A stretch of DNA of 64,000 nt from G963665925 sp050596425 (GCF_050596425.1 NZ_CP192292.1:620001-684000), one strand, 5' to 3'. Shown: positions 36,233-45,420, counted from the stretch's first letter. Notes: a model not told the origin generated them from the sequence alone. Translations and numbers: made by a program.

Positions 36233-36604
36233 ATGAATGCACTTTTTCTGATACTCAATGATGTGTATCTACTTGAAGAAGTACACGAAATCATGTACCA
36301 GTGCGGAGTTGGTGCCACAACGATTGACAGTCGGGGCATGGGCAAGGTTCTGGTGGACAACGAAGTGGATATCAGCATGTTTACAAGTATGAGAAGGTTG
36401 CTAGAAGGCAATAAGCCTTATAATAAACTCATTATAAGTGTCATTCGTGATGATCAAAAACTTGATCTTGTCATTAAAACCCTTCAGGAAAAAATCACAA
36501 ACATCTATGAAAACGGCATTGGATTTATGTTTGTGGTGCCAGTGAGTGCATGTTATGGCTATAAACTGGAAGAGAACAATTCAAGAACAGCAAAGACCAG
36601 ATAA
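36233..36604 (+). CDS. PII-like signalling protein, short and divergent
   Basis: A 123-residue protein with a ferredoxin-like, PII-type pattern: ALFLILNDVYLLEEVHEIM at the start and VIKTLQEKITNIYENGIGFMFVVPV towards the end, which matches the PII C-loop strand. The T-loop tyrosine region of GlnB is replaced by RGMGKVLVDNEVDI. No ammonium transporter or glutamine synthetase is adjacent. ATG at 36233 follows GGGGG. It may bind a nucleotide and regulate an unknown partner, possibly in the preceding two-component operon. Confidence 0.6.
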   Translation: MNALFLILNDVYLLEEVHEIMYQCGVGATTIDSRGMGKVLVDNEVDISMFTSMRRLLEGNKPYNKLIISVIRDDQKLDLVIKTLQEKITNIYENGIGFMFVVPVSACYGYKLEENNSRTAKTR

Positions 36605-36614
36605 AAAGACACTG

Positions 36615-36640
36615 GGGATGTTGAAAAACATCCCTATTTC
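36615..36640 (+). terminator. Rho-independent terminator of the PII-like gene
   Basis: GGGATGTT and AACATCCC (8 bp) enclose a GAAA tetraloop and are followed by TATTTCT; the U-tract is short. Confidence 0.75.
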
Positions 36641-36837
36641 TATGCAAGAAAAATTAGGGAAAAGGTCTTACTTGCAAGACATCAGATCTCATACTTGAAC
36701 AAAAAGCATGCCGGTGTCTGAGTTTGTGACAGAATCGAAAAATGTCGAAAATAAGTATTAACACTTTCTTAAGCACCACATAATAAGGACATAAGTATGA
36801 TATGATAGGATGTGTTAAAACGACTTGGAGGGCTATT

Positions 36838-37293
36838 ATGCAATATCGCATTTCATCTCCGATAAGGCGTCTTGGCGCATTTCTGATTGAGAGTTTTTTA
36901 AACATTTTGATATTAATTATCCTACCTTTGTCCTTATCAGAACCTCTTGGTGAGAATCTGCCCTTTGCCGTACTCGGAATATATATAAGTTACATTGTCA
37001 TTAAAATGTATTTTTGGACCCGGAGCACAACCCTGGGCAAGGCCCTGCTTCATATGCGCATCGTTGACACGATCACATGGGAAAAGCTAGGGTTTTGGAA
37101 AGTTGCCTACAGACAAACCATTGGAAAGTTTGTATCCTTTGCAGGCCTAAACCTGGGTTATATATGGATTTTTATTGACAGCAACCATCAGGCATGGCAC
37201 GACAAAATTGCAAGGTGCTATATTGTTGATGAAGATGTCCTGGTACAGGGCAAGGTCAAGGTAAAGGACTATGACCCATACGTTAAGGGATAA
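36838..37293 (+). CDS. RDD-family membrane protein
   Basis: A 151-residue protein with three hydrophobic segments and RDD features: SPIRRLGAFLIESFLN (an R-E variant of the R-D-D signature), TLGKALLHMRIVD, and NHQAWHDKIARCYIV at the C-terminus. The family's functions are mostly unknown, though some members affect ion transport. ATG at 36838 follows GGAGG; an upstream in-frame ATG at 36802 lacks one. Its 3' end overlaps the convergent AraC gene by 25 bases. Confidence 0.8.
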   Translation: MQYRISSPIRRLGAFLIESFLNILILIILPLSLSEPLGENLPFAVLGIYISYIVIKMYFWTRSTTLGKALLHMRIVDTITWEKLGFWKVAYRQTIGKFVSFAGLNLGYIWIFIDSNHQAWHDKIARCYIVDEDVLVQGKVKVKDYDPYVKG

Positions 37294-38231
37294 AGCTGTT
37301 TTCTGTATGCACTCGGACTGACACCAAAATAGGATTTGAATGTTCTGCTGAAATAGCTTACGCTGGAAAATCCACATTCAAGGGCAATTTCTGTGATGGA
37401 CTCAGAGGCGTTTTCAAGACGTCTTCGTGCAATATGACACCTGTATTCATTTAAGTATTCCACAAGAGTTCTTCCTGTAGCGCCTTTAAAAAACCTGCAA
37501 AAGTAGCTTTGATTAAAGCCTGCAACAGAGGCTATATCAGAGAGGGCAATATTGTCCCTGTAATTTTGCTCAATGAAGTTGAATATTTTCTTTAGCGTCT
37601 CCTTTTGCGTGGAGGCGTTTTTATTTTTTTGCATCCCCCTTGTTGACGCGCTGTGGTGGGGTGTTTTTTTGTTGCTTTGGGGTTCTATCATGCGTTTGTA
37701 ATCTGCAATCTTAGCAAGCATGTTATATATATCACCGAGGACACCCAGGGTGCTTGGCTGCGGCCCATCAAGCAGCTTTTCACTCATTCTTACAATGTGC
37801 TGTTCAATATCTTGGCGAATTTTTTCATAAGGTCCATCCTTTTCAAGATATTTATTTTGAGTATGAAGTGGAAAACAGTCTGTAGATGTATGCAGGCGTG
37901 CAGGGTCAATAAGAACCACATAGTGGTTGTGTTTTGTGCCGACAGTATGGATGTCAAAGGCATCTATAAGGATAATATCGCCACATTTAGGCCTGAGGAG
38001 GTCGCCATTGAGATAGAGCTCTGTTTCATCAGACAAAATCAGTAAAATTTCATAACTGGAATGCCAGTGGGTGTAGTTATAGCATGGTGTTGTGACAGAC
38101 TCTCTATTTTCAGTGCTTGTGTAATTGATCATGTGTATACGCTGGTCTGACTCATTTGAAGTAACGAATTTATAGAGTATGAGTGGAAGATCAGACCGAT
38201 TGTAGGTCAAGTTTTCATAAAGAGGGAACAT
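37269..38231 (-). CDS. AraC-family transcription regulator with N-terminal cupin
   Basis: 320 residues. The N-terminal half is a cupin-like sensing domain (HWHSSYEILLILSD, LRPKCGDIILIDAFDIHT). A low-complexity linker around residues 195-225 leads to two AraC helix-turn-helices (IALSDIASVAGFNQSYFCRFF and ITEIALECGFSSVSYFSRTF). ATG at 38231 follows AAGGAG. It is divergent from the MATE transporter gene 129 bases away, whose promoter it may control. Effector unknown. Confidence 0.9.
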   Translation of the reverse strand: MFPLYENLTYNRSDLPLILYKFVTSNESDQRIHMINYTSTENRESVTTPCYNYTHWHSSYEILLILSDETELYLNGDLLRPKCGDIILIDAFDIHTVGTKHNHYVVLIDPARLHTSTDCFPLHTQNKYLEKDGPYEKIRQDIEQHIVRMSEKLLDGPQPSTLGVLGDIYNMLAKIADYKRMIEPQSNKKTPHHSASTRGMQKNKNASTQKETLKKIFNFIEQNYRDNIALSDIASVAGFNQSYFCRFFKGATGRTLVEYLNEYRCHIARRRLENASESITEIALECGFSSVSYFSRTFKSYFGVSPSAYRKQLYPLTYGS

Positions 38232-38360
38232 GATTATCTCCTTAACTTCTAACAAAGTCAATATTGTACAAATTCTTGTCAAGAATACTGTATCATATAC
38301 CGCATAAATTAGGTACTCTTAACATATAAAATGCACGATGTTTTGAATGAGGAGAATATC

Positions 38361-39742
38361 ATGAAAGAATCGGTGAACTATAAATCTATAATTGCAGTGG
38401 CTCTGCCTGTGGCGCTTCAAAGTCTAATCCAAACATCCCTAGGTGTGATAGATCAAATGATGGTTTCAAGGCTAGGTGGCACTGTTATTGCAGCTGCAGG
38501 ATTGGCGACCCATCCCTTTACAATTTTACTCTTTTTGCTTCTGGGTGTGTCTGGCGGAACAGGCATATTTGTTGCACAGTACTTCGGGAACGGACAGTAT
38601 AACCGCATATCAGATGCGGTCAAGGTGTCTTATCAATATGGCTTGTTGATTACACTTCCCATCATGTTCTTTGCTGGACTTGCACCTGGATTTATTCTTC
38701 AATTTTTCACGAATGACCCTGAAGTTATTGCAGCTGGCACAGAATATTTGAAGATTATAAGCCTCACATTTTTACCCCTCATGGTCATACTTATAAAGAG
38801 TTCTGCCCTTAAAGCCTGTAAAAATGTAAAACTTCCCTTTGTGGCAGGCGCGGTTGCTGTCATTGTTAATACAGGCTTAAACTATGTCTTTATTTATGGT
38901 CGGGTTCCTTTGTCGGCTGGGGACTAAAGGGGGCAGCCTTGGCCACTCTTATAGCCAGATTGACCGAAGCCCTCATATTATTTGCCGGATATTTTCATAT
39001 GAAGAGAACCCTTGAAATGGCTCCAGTTCAGATTTTTTCAAAGGCAAGCGCTTTAATGCTTAAAGACTATAAAGCTGTGACGGGCCCCCTAATTTTAGGG
39101 GAACTCGTCTTTATAACCAGCATAACCTTTTATACCATTCTCTACGGGAAAATGGGAACAGTCGAGATGGCAGCGGTGACGGTCTTGGTGCCCCTTCAGA
39201 ACATCACCTTTGGTCTATTCTCTGGTATGAGCACGGCTGCGGCCGTTCTTATTGGACATGCCCTGGGCCGAGCAGAAGGACAAAGAGCCCAAGTCTTGGC
39301 AAGGGCTATTATTAAAGTGACCACAGCAGGGGCGCTTATTTTATGTCTCATATTTGCCCTGATAATGCCTTATTATCTTGATCTATTTGCCCTTGATTCC
39401 CAAGTGCTCGAAATGGCAAGGGGCTTGGCATGGATGATTGTTCTATTCTTACCCCCCCGCGTCCTTAACATGGTTCTTGGGGACGGCATTATTCGAAGTG
39501 GTGGGGAAACTGCTTTTATGCTCAAAATGGCACTATTTTGCTTGACGGGCATAGGTATTCCCATGGGGGTCATTGCTGGATTTTATTTAAAGCTGCCTCT
39601 GGCCCTTGTTTATGTGGCTGTTTCTATAGAAGAAATTATTAGAATGTGTATTGGACTAGCCAAGATGCACAGTGGATCGTGGCGAATTAATTTGACTGGT
39701 CTTTCTGAAACAGCTAAGGAAAGAGAGTGTTTGAGCCTATAG
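38361..39742 (+). pseudogene. MATE-family efflux transporter, frameshifted
   Basis: Two adjoining frames make one MATE transporter of about 460 residues, the normal size, with twelve spans. The first (from ATG 38361, after GAGGAG) carries VALQSLIQTSLGVIDQMMVSRLGG and ends YVFIYGRVPLSAGD at 38927. The second continues GLKGAALATLIARLTEA, the expected next motif, from 38921. One base appears missing at GGCTGGGGACTA (about 38918; one extra T would give SAWGLKG). It is a disabling mutation or a sequence error. MATE proteins export cationic drugs or metabolites with Na+ or H+. It is divergent from the AraC regulator. Confidence 0.85.
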
Positions 39743-39743
39743 A

Positions 39744-39791
39744 TCAAACATGAAGTCCATCAAACACGAAGTCCATCAAACACGAAGCATG
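39744..39791. repeat. Three 16-bp tandem repeats
   Basis: ATCAAACATGAAGTCC, ATCAAACACGAAGTCC and ATCAAACACGAAGCAT lie head to tail just after the MATE stop codon. It is non-coding and its function is unknown. Confidence 0.8.
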
Positions 39792-39847
39792 AAACCCTGT
39801 CATGTAAATTATTTATATATAGTGTGAAAACATAGACAAAGAATATG

Positions 39848-39892
39848 ACCTGTGTGATCTCATCTTCACTGGATGAATCCACAGGTTTTTTC
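39848..39892 (+). terminator. Rho-independent terminator after the MATE gene
   Basis: ACCTGTG...CACAGGT outer stem with an inner CTCATC/GATGA stem, followed by a run of T residues. Confidence 0.8.
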
Positions 39893-40029
39893 GTTCAAAT
39901 GCAAATATCAGGAATTGACACCGAGAAAGGGCTTGTTTTTCATTACAAGAAATAGGTCTTTATGAGGTAATTACAAATTTGGTTAAATTGTCAGAATATA
40001 ATTGAAAATGCATGCCTTCTTTAGTAAAA

Positions 40030-40060
40030 TTGATATAACGTTGATATATCAGTTTGATAT
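40030..40060 (+). promoter_or_regulatory. Iterated TTGATAT sites before porC
   Basis: TTGATAT occurs at 40030, 40041 and 40054, within 31 bases and immediately upstream of the porC ribosome site. Iterated 7-mers at 11- and 13-base steps could be an operator; no bound factor is known. The GntR gene downstream of porB is a candidate. Confidence 0.35.
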
Positions 40061-40078
40061 TACACAGGAGGGGAAAAC

Positions 40079-40621
40079 ATGAAAGAAGTCAGATGGCATG
40101 GCCGTGGCGGTCAAGGTAGCTTTACAATTGCAAGACTTCTGGGGTCTGCTGCAGTGATTCATGAAGGGAAACACGCCCTTGCATTTCCATCGTTTGGACC
40201 AGAACGGCGGGGAGCACCAGTCCTTGGTTTTACAAGAATTTCAGATGAAAAAATCAGAGACAGAAGTGAAGTCCAGGCCTGTGATTATGTGGTGGTTCTT
40301 GATGAGACACTTATTGACGAAAGCACAAATCGTGGACTACGCGAGGGTGGAAAAATGATCATTAACACAACCCAAGCGGACAAGTACAAGGATATGTTTG
40401 GAGACATTGTGGTTGGTCTTGATGCAACGACCTTGGCTCTAGAACATATTGGACGGCCCATAACAAACACAGCCATGATGGGGGCCCTTATCGCTGTTTC
40501 AGACATCGTGGACCTTGAATCGGCTTTGAACGCAGTCGAATCAGAGATGAAATCAAGCATAGCTGAAAAAAATAAAGCACTTGTCAATGAAGCATATAAA
40601 ATTGTGAAGGGGGTCTTGTAA
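40079..40621 (+). CDS. porC: Pyruvate:ferredoxin oxidoreductase, gamma subunit
   Basis: A 180-residue gamma subunit with the start motif RWHGRGGQGSFTIARLLG and FPSFGPERRGAPV, both diagnostic of 2-oxoacid:ferredoxin oxidoreductases. It forms part of the heterotetrameric enzyme that decarboxylates pyruvate to acetyl-CoA while reducing ferredoxin. ATG follows AGGAGGGG, and its stop overlaps the delta start by one base. A 2-oxoisovalerate or related oxoacid is the alternative substrate; PorA-like similarity in the alpha subunit favours pyruvate. Confidence 0.9.
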   Translation: MKEVRWHGRGGQGSFTIARLLGSAAVIHEGKHALAFPSFGPERRGAPVLGFTRISDEKIRDRSEVQACDYVVVLDETLIDESTNRGLREGGKMIINTTQADKYKDMFGDIVVGLDATTLALEHIGRPITNTAMMGALIAVSDIVDLESALNAVESEMKSSIAEKNKALVNEAYKIVKGVL

Positions 40622-40926
40622 TGAAACCGAAACTACAAGCCTACAAAAAACCGGCCAAAATAAGTGATTACCCCAAGACGGTTGCCTTTCAAGGCGGACA
40701 TCTTGTGACTATGAACTCAGGCTGGCGGACATTCAAGCCCGAGGTGAATACAGACGCTTGTGTGGGGTGTTTAAGATGTTATCTTGTCTGTCCTGATGGT
40801 GTCATATCAAAGACGGAAAACAACAAGGTAAAGATTGATTACGACTTTTGTAAGGGGTGCGGTGTCTGTGCCCATGAATGTAAGCCAAAGGCGATTGATA
40901 TGGTCAAAGAAGGAGGTCACGTCTAA
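40621..40926 (+). CDS. porD: Pyruvate:ferredoxin oxidoreductase, delta subunit (2x[4Fe-4S])
   Basis: A 101-residue ferredoxin-like subunit with two cysteine clusters, CVGCLRCYLVCP and CKGCGVCAHEC, that relay electrons to external ferredoxin. A short N-terminal extension (AYKKPAKISDYPKTVAFQ) precedes the ferredoxin fold, as in PorD. It overlaps both neighbours by one base, so the operon is translationally coupled. Confidence 0.92.
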   Translation: MKPKLQAYKKPAKISDYPKTVAFQGGHLVTMNSGWRTFKPEVNTDACVGCLRCYLVCPDGVISKTENNKVKIDYDFCKGCGVCAHECKPKAIDMVKEGGHV

Positions 40927-42110
40927 TGAATCAGACCCGTGTATTTGTTTCTGGCAATGAAGCGGTTGCCCTGGGGGTCAGACTGTCAAGACCCCATGTT
41001 ATATCGGCCTATCCCATTACCCCCCAGACCATTGTGGTGGAAAGGCTATCAGATTTTGTGGAAGACCAGAGTCTAAAGGCTGAGTTTCTTCATGTTGAGT
41101 CCGAACATTCAGCGATGGCGGCAGCGATGGGGGTCAGCTCTGTGGGAGCACGTGCCTTTACAGCCACATCATCCCAGGGACTTCTCCATATGGCTGAATG
41201 TGTTCATTATGCCAGCGGTGGTCGTTTTCCTATTGTTATGATGAATGCCAACCGTTCGGTTGCAGTGCCTTGGAGTATTTATGGTGATCAGAGAGATTCT
41301 CTTGGTCTTCTTGACTCAGGCTGGATTCAAGTTTATGTGGAAGATGCCCAGGAGGCACTTGATATGACCATTCAAGCCTACCGGATTGCGGAAGATGAAC
41401 GCGTGATGACACCTTTTATGGTCAATCTGGATGGCTTTGTTTTGACACATACCTATGAACCTGTCTTTGTTCCAGACCAAGAAGCTGTCGATGCCTATCT
41501 TCCAAAGTTTGAAACGGATAATAAAATGGATATAGAAACCCCTAGAAGCTTGTGTTTTTCAACCACACCAGATGACAACATGGAGTTTAAGTACGTTCAG
41601 CACGCGGCTCTTTTAAACTCAGTGGATGTGATTGAAGAAGTGGATAAAAATTACGGAGATGTTTTTGGACGCTATTATGGAGGCATGACAGACGCATACA
41701 AGACAGAGGACGCAGAAGTGGCTATTGTGACACTTGGATCTGTAGCTGGAACAGTTCGAACGGTTATAGATGAGATGAGACAGGAAGGCCACAAGGTGGG
41801 CATGCTTAAAATAAGGTATATGCGCCCATTTCCAGAGAAAGAACTCATAGAGCTTGCAAAGAAGACACCTGTACTGGGCGTCTTGGAGAAAAATGTTTCT
41901 TTTGGCTATGAAGGCACAGTGTACACCAATGTTAATTCGGCCCTTGCCAATATGGAAAAGACACCAAAAACATTTAATTTTGTTGCAGGCTTTGGTGGTC
42001 GTGACGTTTCAAAAGACCATGTTCGCCAAATGTTTATGGAGCTTCTTGAAAACAAAGAGACCTCTAAGCGCGTTCAGTTCATAGGAAGGGGGTGTGAAAT
42101 CGATGTCTAA
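40926..42110 (+). CDS. porA: Pyruvate:ferredoxin oxidoreductase, alpha subunit
   Basis: A 394-residue alpha subunit. SAYPITPQT at residues 28-36 and VESEHSAMAAAMG at 60-72 are the conserved oxoacid-binding segments, and ATSSQGLLHMAE and WSIYGDQRDS follow as in archaeal and clostridial PorA. It binds the pyruvate carboxylate together with the TPP-bearing beta subunit. The 3' end overlaps porB by 8 bases. Confidence 0.93.
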   Translation: MNQTRVFVSGNEAVALGVRLSRPHVISAYPITPQTIVVERLSDFVEDQSLKAEFLHVESEHSAMAAAMGVSSVGARAFTATSSQGLLHMAECVHYASGGRFPIVMMNANRSVAVPWSIYGDQRDSLGLLDSGWIQVYVEDAQEALDMTIQAYRIAEDERVMTPFMVNLDGFVLTHTYEPVFVPDQEAVDAYLPKFETDNKMDIETPRSLCFSTTPDDNMEFKYVQHAALLNSVDVIEEVDKNYGDVFGRYYGGMTDAYKTEDAEVAIVTLGSVAGTVRTVIDEMRQEGHKVGMLKIRYMRPFPEKELIELAKKTPVLGVLEKNVSFGYEGTVYTNVNSALANMEKTPKTFNFVAGFGGRDVSKDHVRQMFMELLENKETSKRVQFIGRGCEIDV

Positions 42111-42999
42111 CCAAAAAATAACCGCAAGGAATATGACAGACAATGAGTACTTTTATGGCCATAAGGCCTGTGCTGGCTGTGGAGCCAGTGTGGCTGTTCG
42201 CCTTGCACTAAAGGTGCTGGGAGAGCGTGCCTACTCTGTTCTGCCAGCCAATTGCATGTCGGCAGTTAGCTTTATTTATCCGCAGATGGCCTTTGCCACA
42301 AACGCCATGATAGCACCATTTCCTGCAACAGGGGCCATGCTATCCGGAGTGGCGGCTGGCCTGAAAGCTCTAGGCATTGAAGACTGCCACGCTGTTGGTT
42401 TTGCTGGCGATGGTGGTACGGCAGATATAGGTTTCCAGGCTCTATCAGGGGCCATTGATCGTGGTGATAAAATTATTTATATTTGCTATGACAATGAAGC
42501 CTATATGAACACAGGGATTCAAAAAAGTGGATTAACACCTTATGGTACAAAAACGACAACATCACCTGCTGGAGAAAACCTGCCAGGGTCTATACGCCAT
42601 AAGAAAAATATGTTTGAAATCGTTGCAGCCCATGGCATTGACTATGCTGCAACAGCAAGTATTGGTTACCCACAGGATTTTCTGAATAAGATGCAAAAGG
42701 CAAAAGAGTGTGAAGGCACATCCTACATTCATATATATGCCTCTTGCCCAACAGGATGGGGTTCACCAACCCACACGAGCATTGAAGTGGCCAAGCAAGC
42801 TGTTGACACTGGCCTTTGGTATTTGGCGGAATATGAAAGGGGAGACTTTACCCTCAATAAGAACCCAGAGACTTTTGCAGATGTGAAAACATATTTAAAG
42901 GGTCAAGGTCGATTCAAACACTTGAAAGACGATGACATTGATGTGATAATAGAGAACAGAGATCGCCAGTGGGAACGTATGCGTAAGCGCTGGCTATAA
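42103..42999 (+). CDS. porB: Pyruvate:ferredoxin oxidoreductase, beta subunit (TPP-binding)
   Basis: A 298-residue beta subunit with CAGCGASV near the start (first cluster cysteines), NCMSAV, the TPP/Mg motif GDGGTADIGFQALSGA continuing to DNEAYMNTG, and ASCPTGW. ATG at 42103 is preferred to GTG at 42094, which sits on the AAGGGGG ribosome site. It completes the porCDAB operon, 33 bases before the GntR gene, so that regulator may be cotranscribed. Confidence 0.93.
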   Translation: MSNQKITARNMTDNEYFYGHKACAGCGASVAVRLALKVLGERAYSVLPANCMSAVSFIYPQMAFATNAMIAPFPATGAMLSGVAAGLKALGIEDCHAVGFAGDGGTADIGFQALSGAIDRGDKIIYICYDNEAYMNTGIQKSGLTPYGTKTTTSPAGENLPGSIRHKKNMFEIVAAHGIDYAATASIGYPQDFLNKMQKAKECEGTSYIHIYASCPTGWGSPTHTSIEVAKQAVDTGLWYLAEYERGDFTLNKNPETFADVKTYLKGQGRFKHLKDDDIDVIIENRDRQWERMRKRWL

Positions 43000-43032
43000 T
43001 TCGAAATTACTTTGTTATCTAAGGAGACAGGC

Positions 43033-43668
43033 ATGCCTCAGGACAATCAAAATATATTTGATATCATCTTAAATCGCATCATAAATTTAGACTATGAACC
43101 GGGTCGTTTAATCAGTGAAAAACAGCTCATTGAAGAGTTCAGCGTGAGTCGTACACCAATCCGTGAGGCGCTACTTAAACTTTCGGAAAAGGGTTTTGTA
43201 GAACTTGTTCCACGTGTTGGCACATACGTCACTCAGATTGATCTTCGCAATGTGAAATACGCCTATGAAGTAAAAAAGCGTCTGGAAAGCTTAGCCTGTG
43301 AACTGGCAGCACAGCGCATAAGTGAAGAGGAGGCAGATAAACTACTTATTCTGGCAGATGAGATTAGTGATCTAAGCCCTCAAGAAGACTATGAAGCTTA
43401 CATAGAATTTGACTATAAGTTTCGTAAGGAAGTAAGACGCATTTCAGGCAACCCCTACTTGATTGAATATTTAGAAGACCTGAACATAAAAACCATGCGA
43501 TTTGTCAAGCATATTGAGTACAAAATGGAAGATGCCCAGTGGTATGATGCATCCGTCAAAGCCATTGCAAAAGCAATAAAAGAGAAAAATCCTGAAAGGG
43601 CAGGTCAAGAAATGGCCAAGCATTCAGATGTTTTCCTAGAAGAGTTGTCAAAGCGATTCTTTATATAA
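43033..43668 (+). CDS. GntR-family regulator, FadR subgroup (FCD domain)
   Basis: 211 residues: an N-terminal GntR winged helix (residues 5-70; EFSVSRTPIREALLKLSEKG) and a C-terminal all-helical FCD domain (about 80-205) that binds small carboxylic acids, often through a metal. ATG at 43033 follows AAGGAG; an upstream TTG is ignored. It lies just after porCDAB and ends at a terminator, so it may sense a keto or hydroxy acid and control por expression, by inference. Confidence 0.9.
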   Translation: MPQDNQNIFDIILNRIINLDYEPGRLISEKQLIEEFSVSRTPIREALLKLSEKGFVELVPRVGTYVTQIDLRNVKYAYEVKKRLESLACELAAQRISEEEADKLLILADEISDLSPQEDYEAYIEFDYKFRKEVRRISGNPYLIEYLEDLNIKTMRFVKHIEYKMEDAQWYDASVKAIAKAIKEKNPERAGQEMAKHSDVFLEELSKRFFI

Positions 43669-43723
43669 TAAGGGATTGCAAAATAGAATAAATATCTATC
43701 CACGATATAGATGTAAGCAAAAT

Positions 43724-43771
43724 AATAAGCGCCAATTTCCTGTAGAGAATACAGAGAGAGGCGCTTATTTT
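43724..43771 (+). terminator. Rho-independent terminator after porCDAB-gntR
   Basis: AATAAGCGCC (43724-43733) pairs with GGCGCTTATT (43760-43769) and is followed by TT; the A-rich left flank makes it partly bidirectional. Confidence 0.85.
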
Positions 43772-43803
43772 AATGCTCCCAAAATAAATGAATAAGGGAG
43801 ACC

Positions 43804-43858
43804 TTGACATATTAAAAGACCAGGCGTAAAATAAAATTACAAACCGAATGAACGTTCA
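43804..43858 (+). promoter_or_regulatory. Promoter and TetR-type operator of the aldo-keto reductase gene
   Basis: TTGACA (43804-43809), a 17-base spacer and TAAAAT (43827-43832) form a good promoter. Ten bases past the likely start site lies TGAACGTTCA (43849-43858), a perfect palindrome within GAATGAACGTTCAGTC, of the kind bound by TetR/AcrR repressors. A TetR gene sits just after the reductase. The remaining 235 bases before the reductase start are A-rich, with a short ACAAACCAGAAT duplication and no gene. Confidence 0.6.
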
Positions 43859-44093
43859 GTCTAAAAAGACAGGTGTTAAACCCAGCATACAAAACAAAAT
43901 TCCACCAAAATGCATATCAAATAAGAAATCAGAGTACAGGACAGAATGAGAAACAGAATACAAACCAGAATACAAACCAGAACGGAAAACCTGATTACAA
44001 GAAGGCTGAAATAAAAAAAGCAAAAATGAAATATAAATAGCGCACGTTTAAAAATTGCTAAGCGGTATTCAAACAAAGGCTAGGAGGATGATC

Positions 44094-45281
44094 ATGCAGT
44101 ACAGGGAAATTCCGAAAACAGGGGACAAAATATCGGCAATAGGTTACGGATGTATGCGCCTGCCAACTCGGGCAGGACGTATTGATGAGAAAAAAGCAGA
44201 AGCTCAAATCAAATACGCTTTAGAAAATGGGGTCAATTACTTTGACACAGCACTGCCATACCACAATGGGGAAAGCGAAAAATTTCTTGGCAAAGTTTTT
44301 GAAGGCGACTTGCGCAGCCAGGTCAAACTGGCAACAAAACTGCCTCCTTGGCGGGTGAAAACAAGGGAAGACATGGACCGAATCTTGTCTGAGCAACTAG
44401 CAAGTCTTCGCACAGACTACATTGACTACTACCTTATTCACGGTATTCAAGACAAATTTGAATGGGACCGGATGGTAAAGTTGGGTGTCCTCGATTTCTT
44501 AACAGAAGCCAAGACCAAAGGGCTTATAAAAAACGTGGGATTTTCCTACCATGCAGACAAGAATTCTTTCAATGAGATTATAGACGCCTACGACTGGGCC
44601 TTCTGTCAAATCCAGTACAGCTACTTAGACGAGAACAATCAAGCAGGAAAGGCTGGACTTGAATACGCCGCATCAAAGAACATAGCTGTTTTTATAATGG
44701 AGCCCCTACGTGGCGGTATGCTGGTTGGTAAACTGCCTAAAAAAGTCCAGTCCATTTATGACAAGGCTGGCACCAGAAGCTCGGCAGATTGGGCCATAAG
44801 CTGGGTTCTAAACCACAAGGAAGTCACCTGTGTTCTATCAGGCATGAATGTGGATGAACACATACAAGAAAATATTGAAATCGCCAAGAAGGCTTTGCCA
44901 GGGTCCCTTTCAAAAGAAGAAGTAAACCTTATCGAGAGCGTGAAAAATAAGTTTGAAGAACTCATGAAAGTGCCCTGTACAGGCTGTGCATACTGCATGC
45001 CTTGTCCAGCGGGTGTTAATATTCCAGCCTGTTTTGAACAGCTTAACAACAAATCCTATTTCGGTCTTTTAAATGCAAAGGGCATGTACATGATGCAAAC
45101 AGCTGGACTCATGTCAGAAAAAACATCAAAGGCATCACAGTGTATAGACTGTGGAAAATGTGAAAGGCACTGTCCCCAGCATATTGAAATTCGTAAAGAC
45201 CTCAAGCAAGTGTCTAAAGAACTAGAAGCCTTTTATGATCCAGCCCTCGTGTGGGTGGCTAGAAAATTCTTAAATGACTAA
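44094..45281 (+). CDS. Aldo/keto reductase with C-terminal [4Fe-4S] ferredoxin domain
   Basis: A 395-residue fusion. Residues 1-280 form an aldo-keto reductase barrel (GYGCMRLPTRAG, FDTALPYHNGESEKFLG, DYYLIHGI). From about 300 it carries two cysteine clusters, CTGCAYCMPCPAGVNI and CIDCGKCERHCP. Such proteins are frequent in Clostridia and probably couple carbonyl reduction to ferredoxin or NAD(P)H. ATG at 44094 follows AGGAGG, with an upstream in-frame start ignored. Transcription should start near 43839, giving a leader of about 255 bases. The TetR regulator follows. Confidence 0.9.
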   Translation: MQYREIPKTGDKISAIGYGCMRLPTRAGRIDEKKAEAQIKYALENGVNYFDTALPYHNGESEKFLGKVFEGDLRSQVKLATKLPPWRVKTREDMDRILSEQLASLRTDYIDYYLIHGIQDKFEWDRMVKLGVLDFLTEAKTKGLIKNVGFSYHADKNSFNEIIDAYDWAFCQIQYSYLDENNQAGKAGLEYAASKNIAVFIMEPLRGGMLVGKLPKKVQSIYDKAGTRSSADWAISWVLNHKEVTCVLSGMNVDEHIQENIEIAKKALPGSLSKEEVNLIESVKNKFEELMKVPCTGCAYCMPCPAGVNIPACFEQLNNKSYFGLLNAKGMYMMQTAGLMSEKTSKASQCIDCGKCERHCPQHIEIRKDLKQVSKELEAFYDPALVWVARKFLND

Positions 45282-45350
45282 AAGGCGTGAGTCAAACGCG
45301 CCCTGTCTAAATCATTCATGACTTATTGGGGATGCACTTGCCTATTTATC

Positions 45351-45420
45351 GTCTTGGCTTTATTGTCTTGATTTGATGGTCTTAATTTCATAGTCTTGAT
45401 ATCATCCATCTATGGTCTTC
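45351..45420. repeat. Degenerate 14-bp tandem repeat before the TetR gene
   Basis: GTCTT recurs at 45351, 45365, 45379 and 45393 with a strict 14-base period (GTCTTGATTTGATG-like units), and once more near 45416. It lies in the 262-base gap between the aldo-keto reductase and tetR. Function unknown. Confidence 0.6.

Noticed and set aside
43676..43718. Further copy of the dispersed element (TTGCAAAATAG plus small hairpin)
   Set aside because: It shares only GCAAAAT and a short ATCTAT/ATAGAT stem; the conserved right end is missing.
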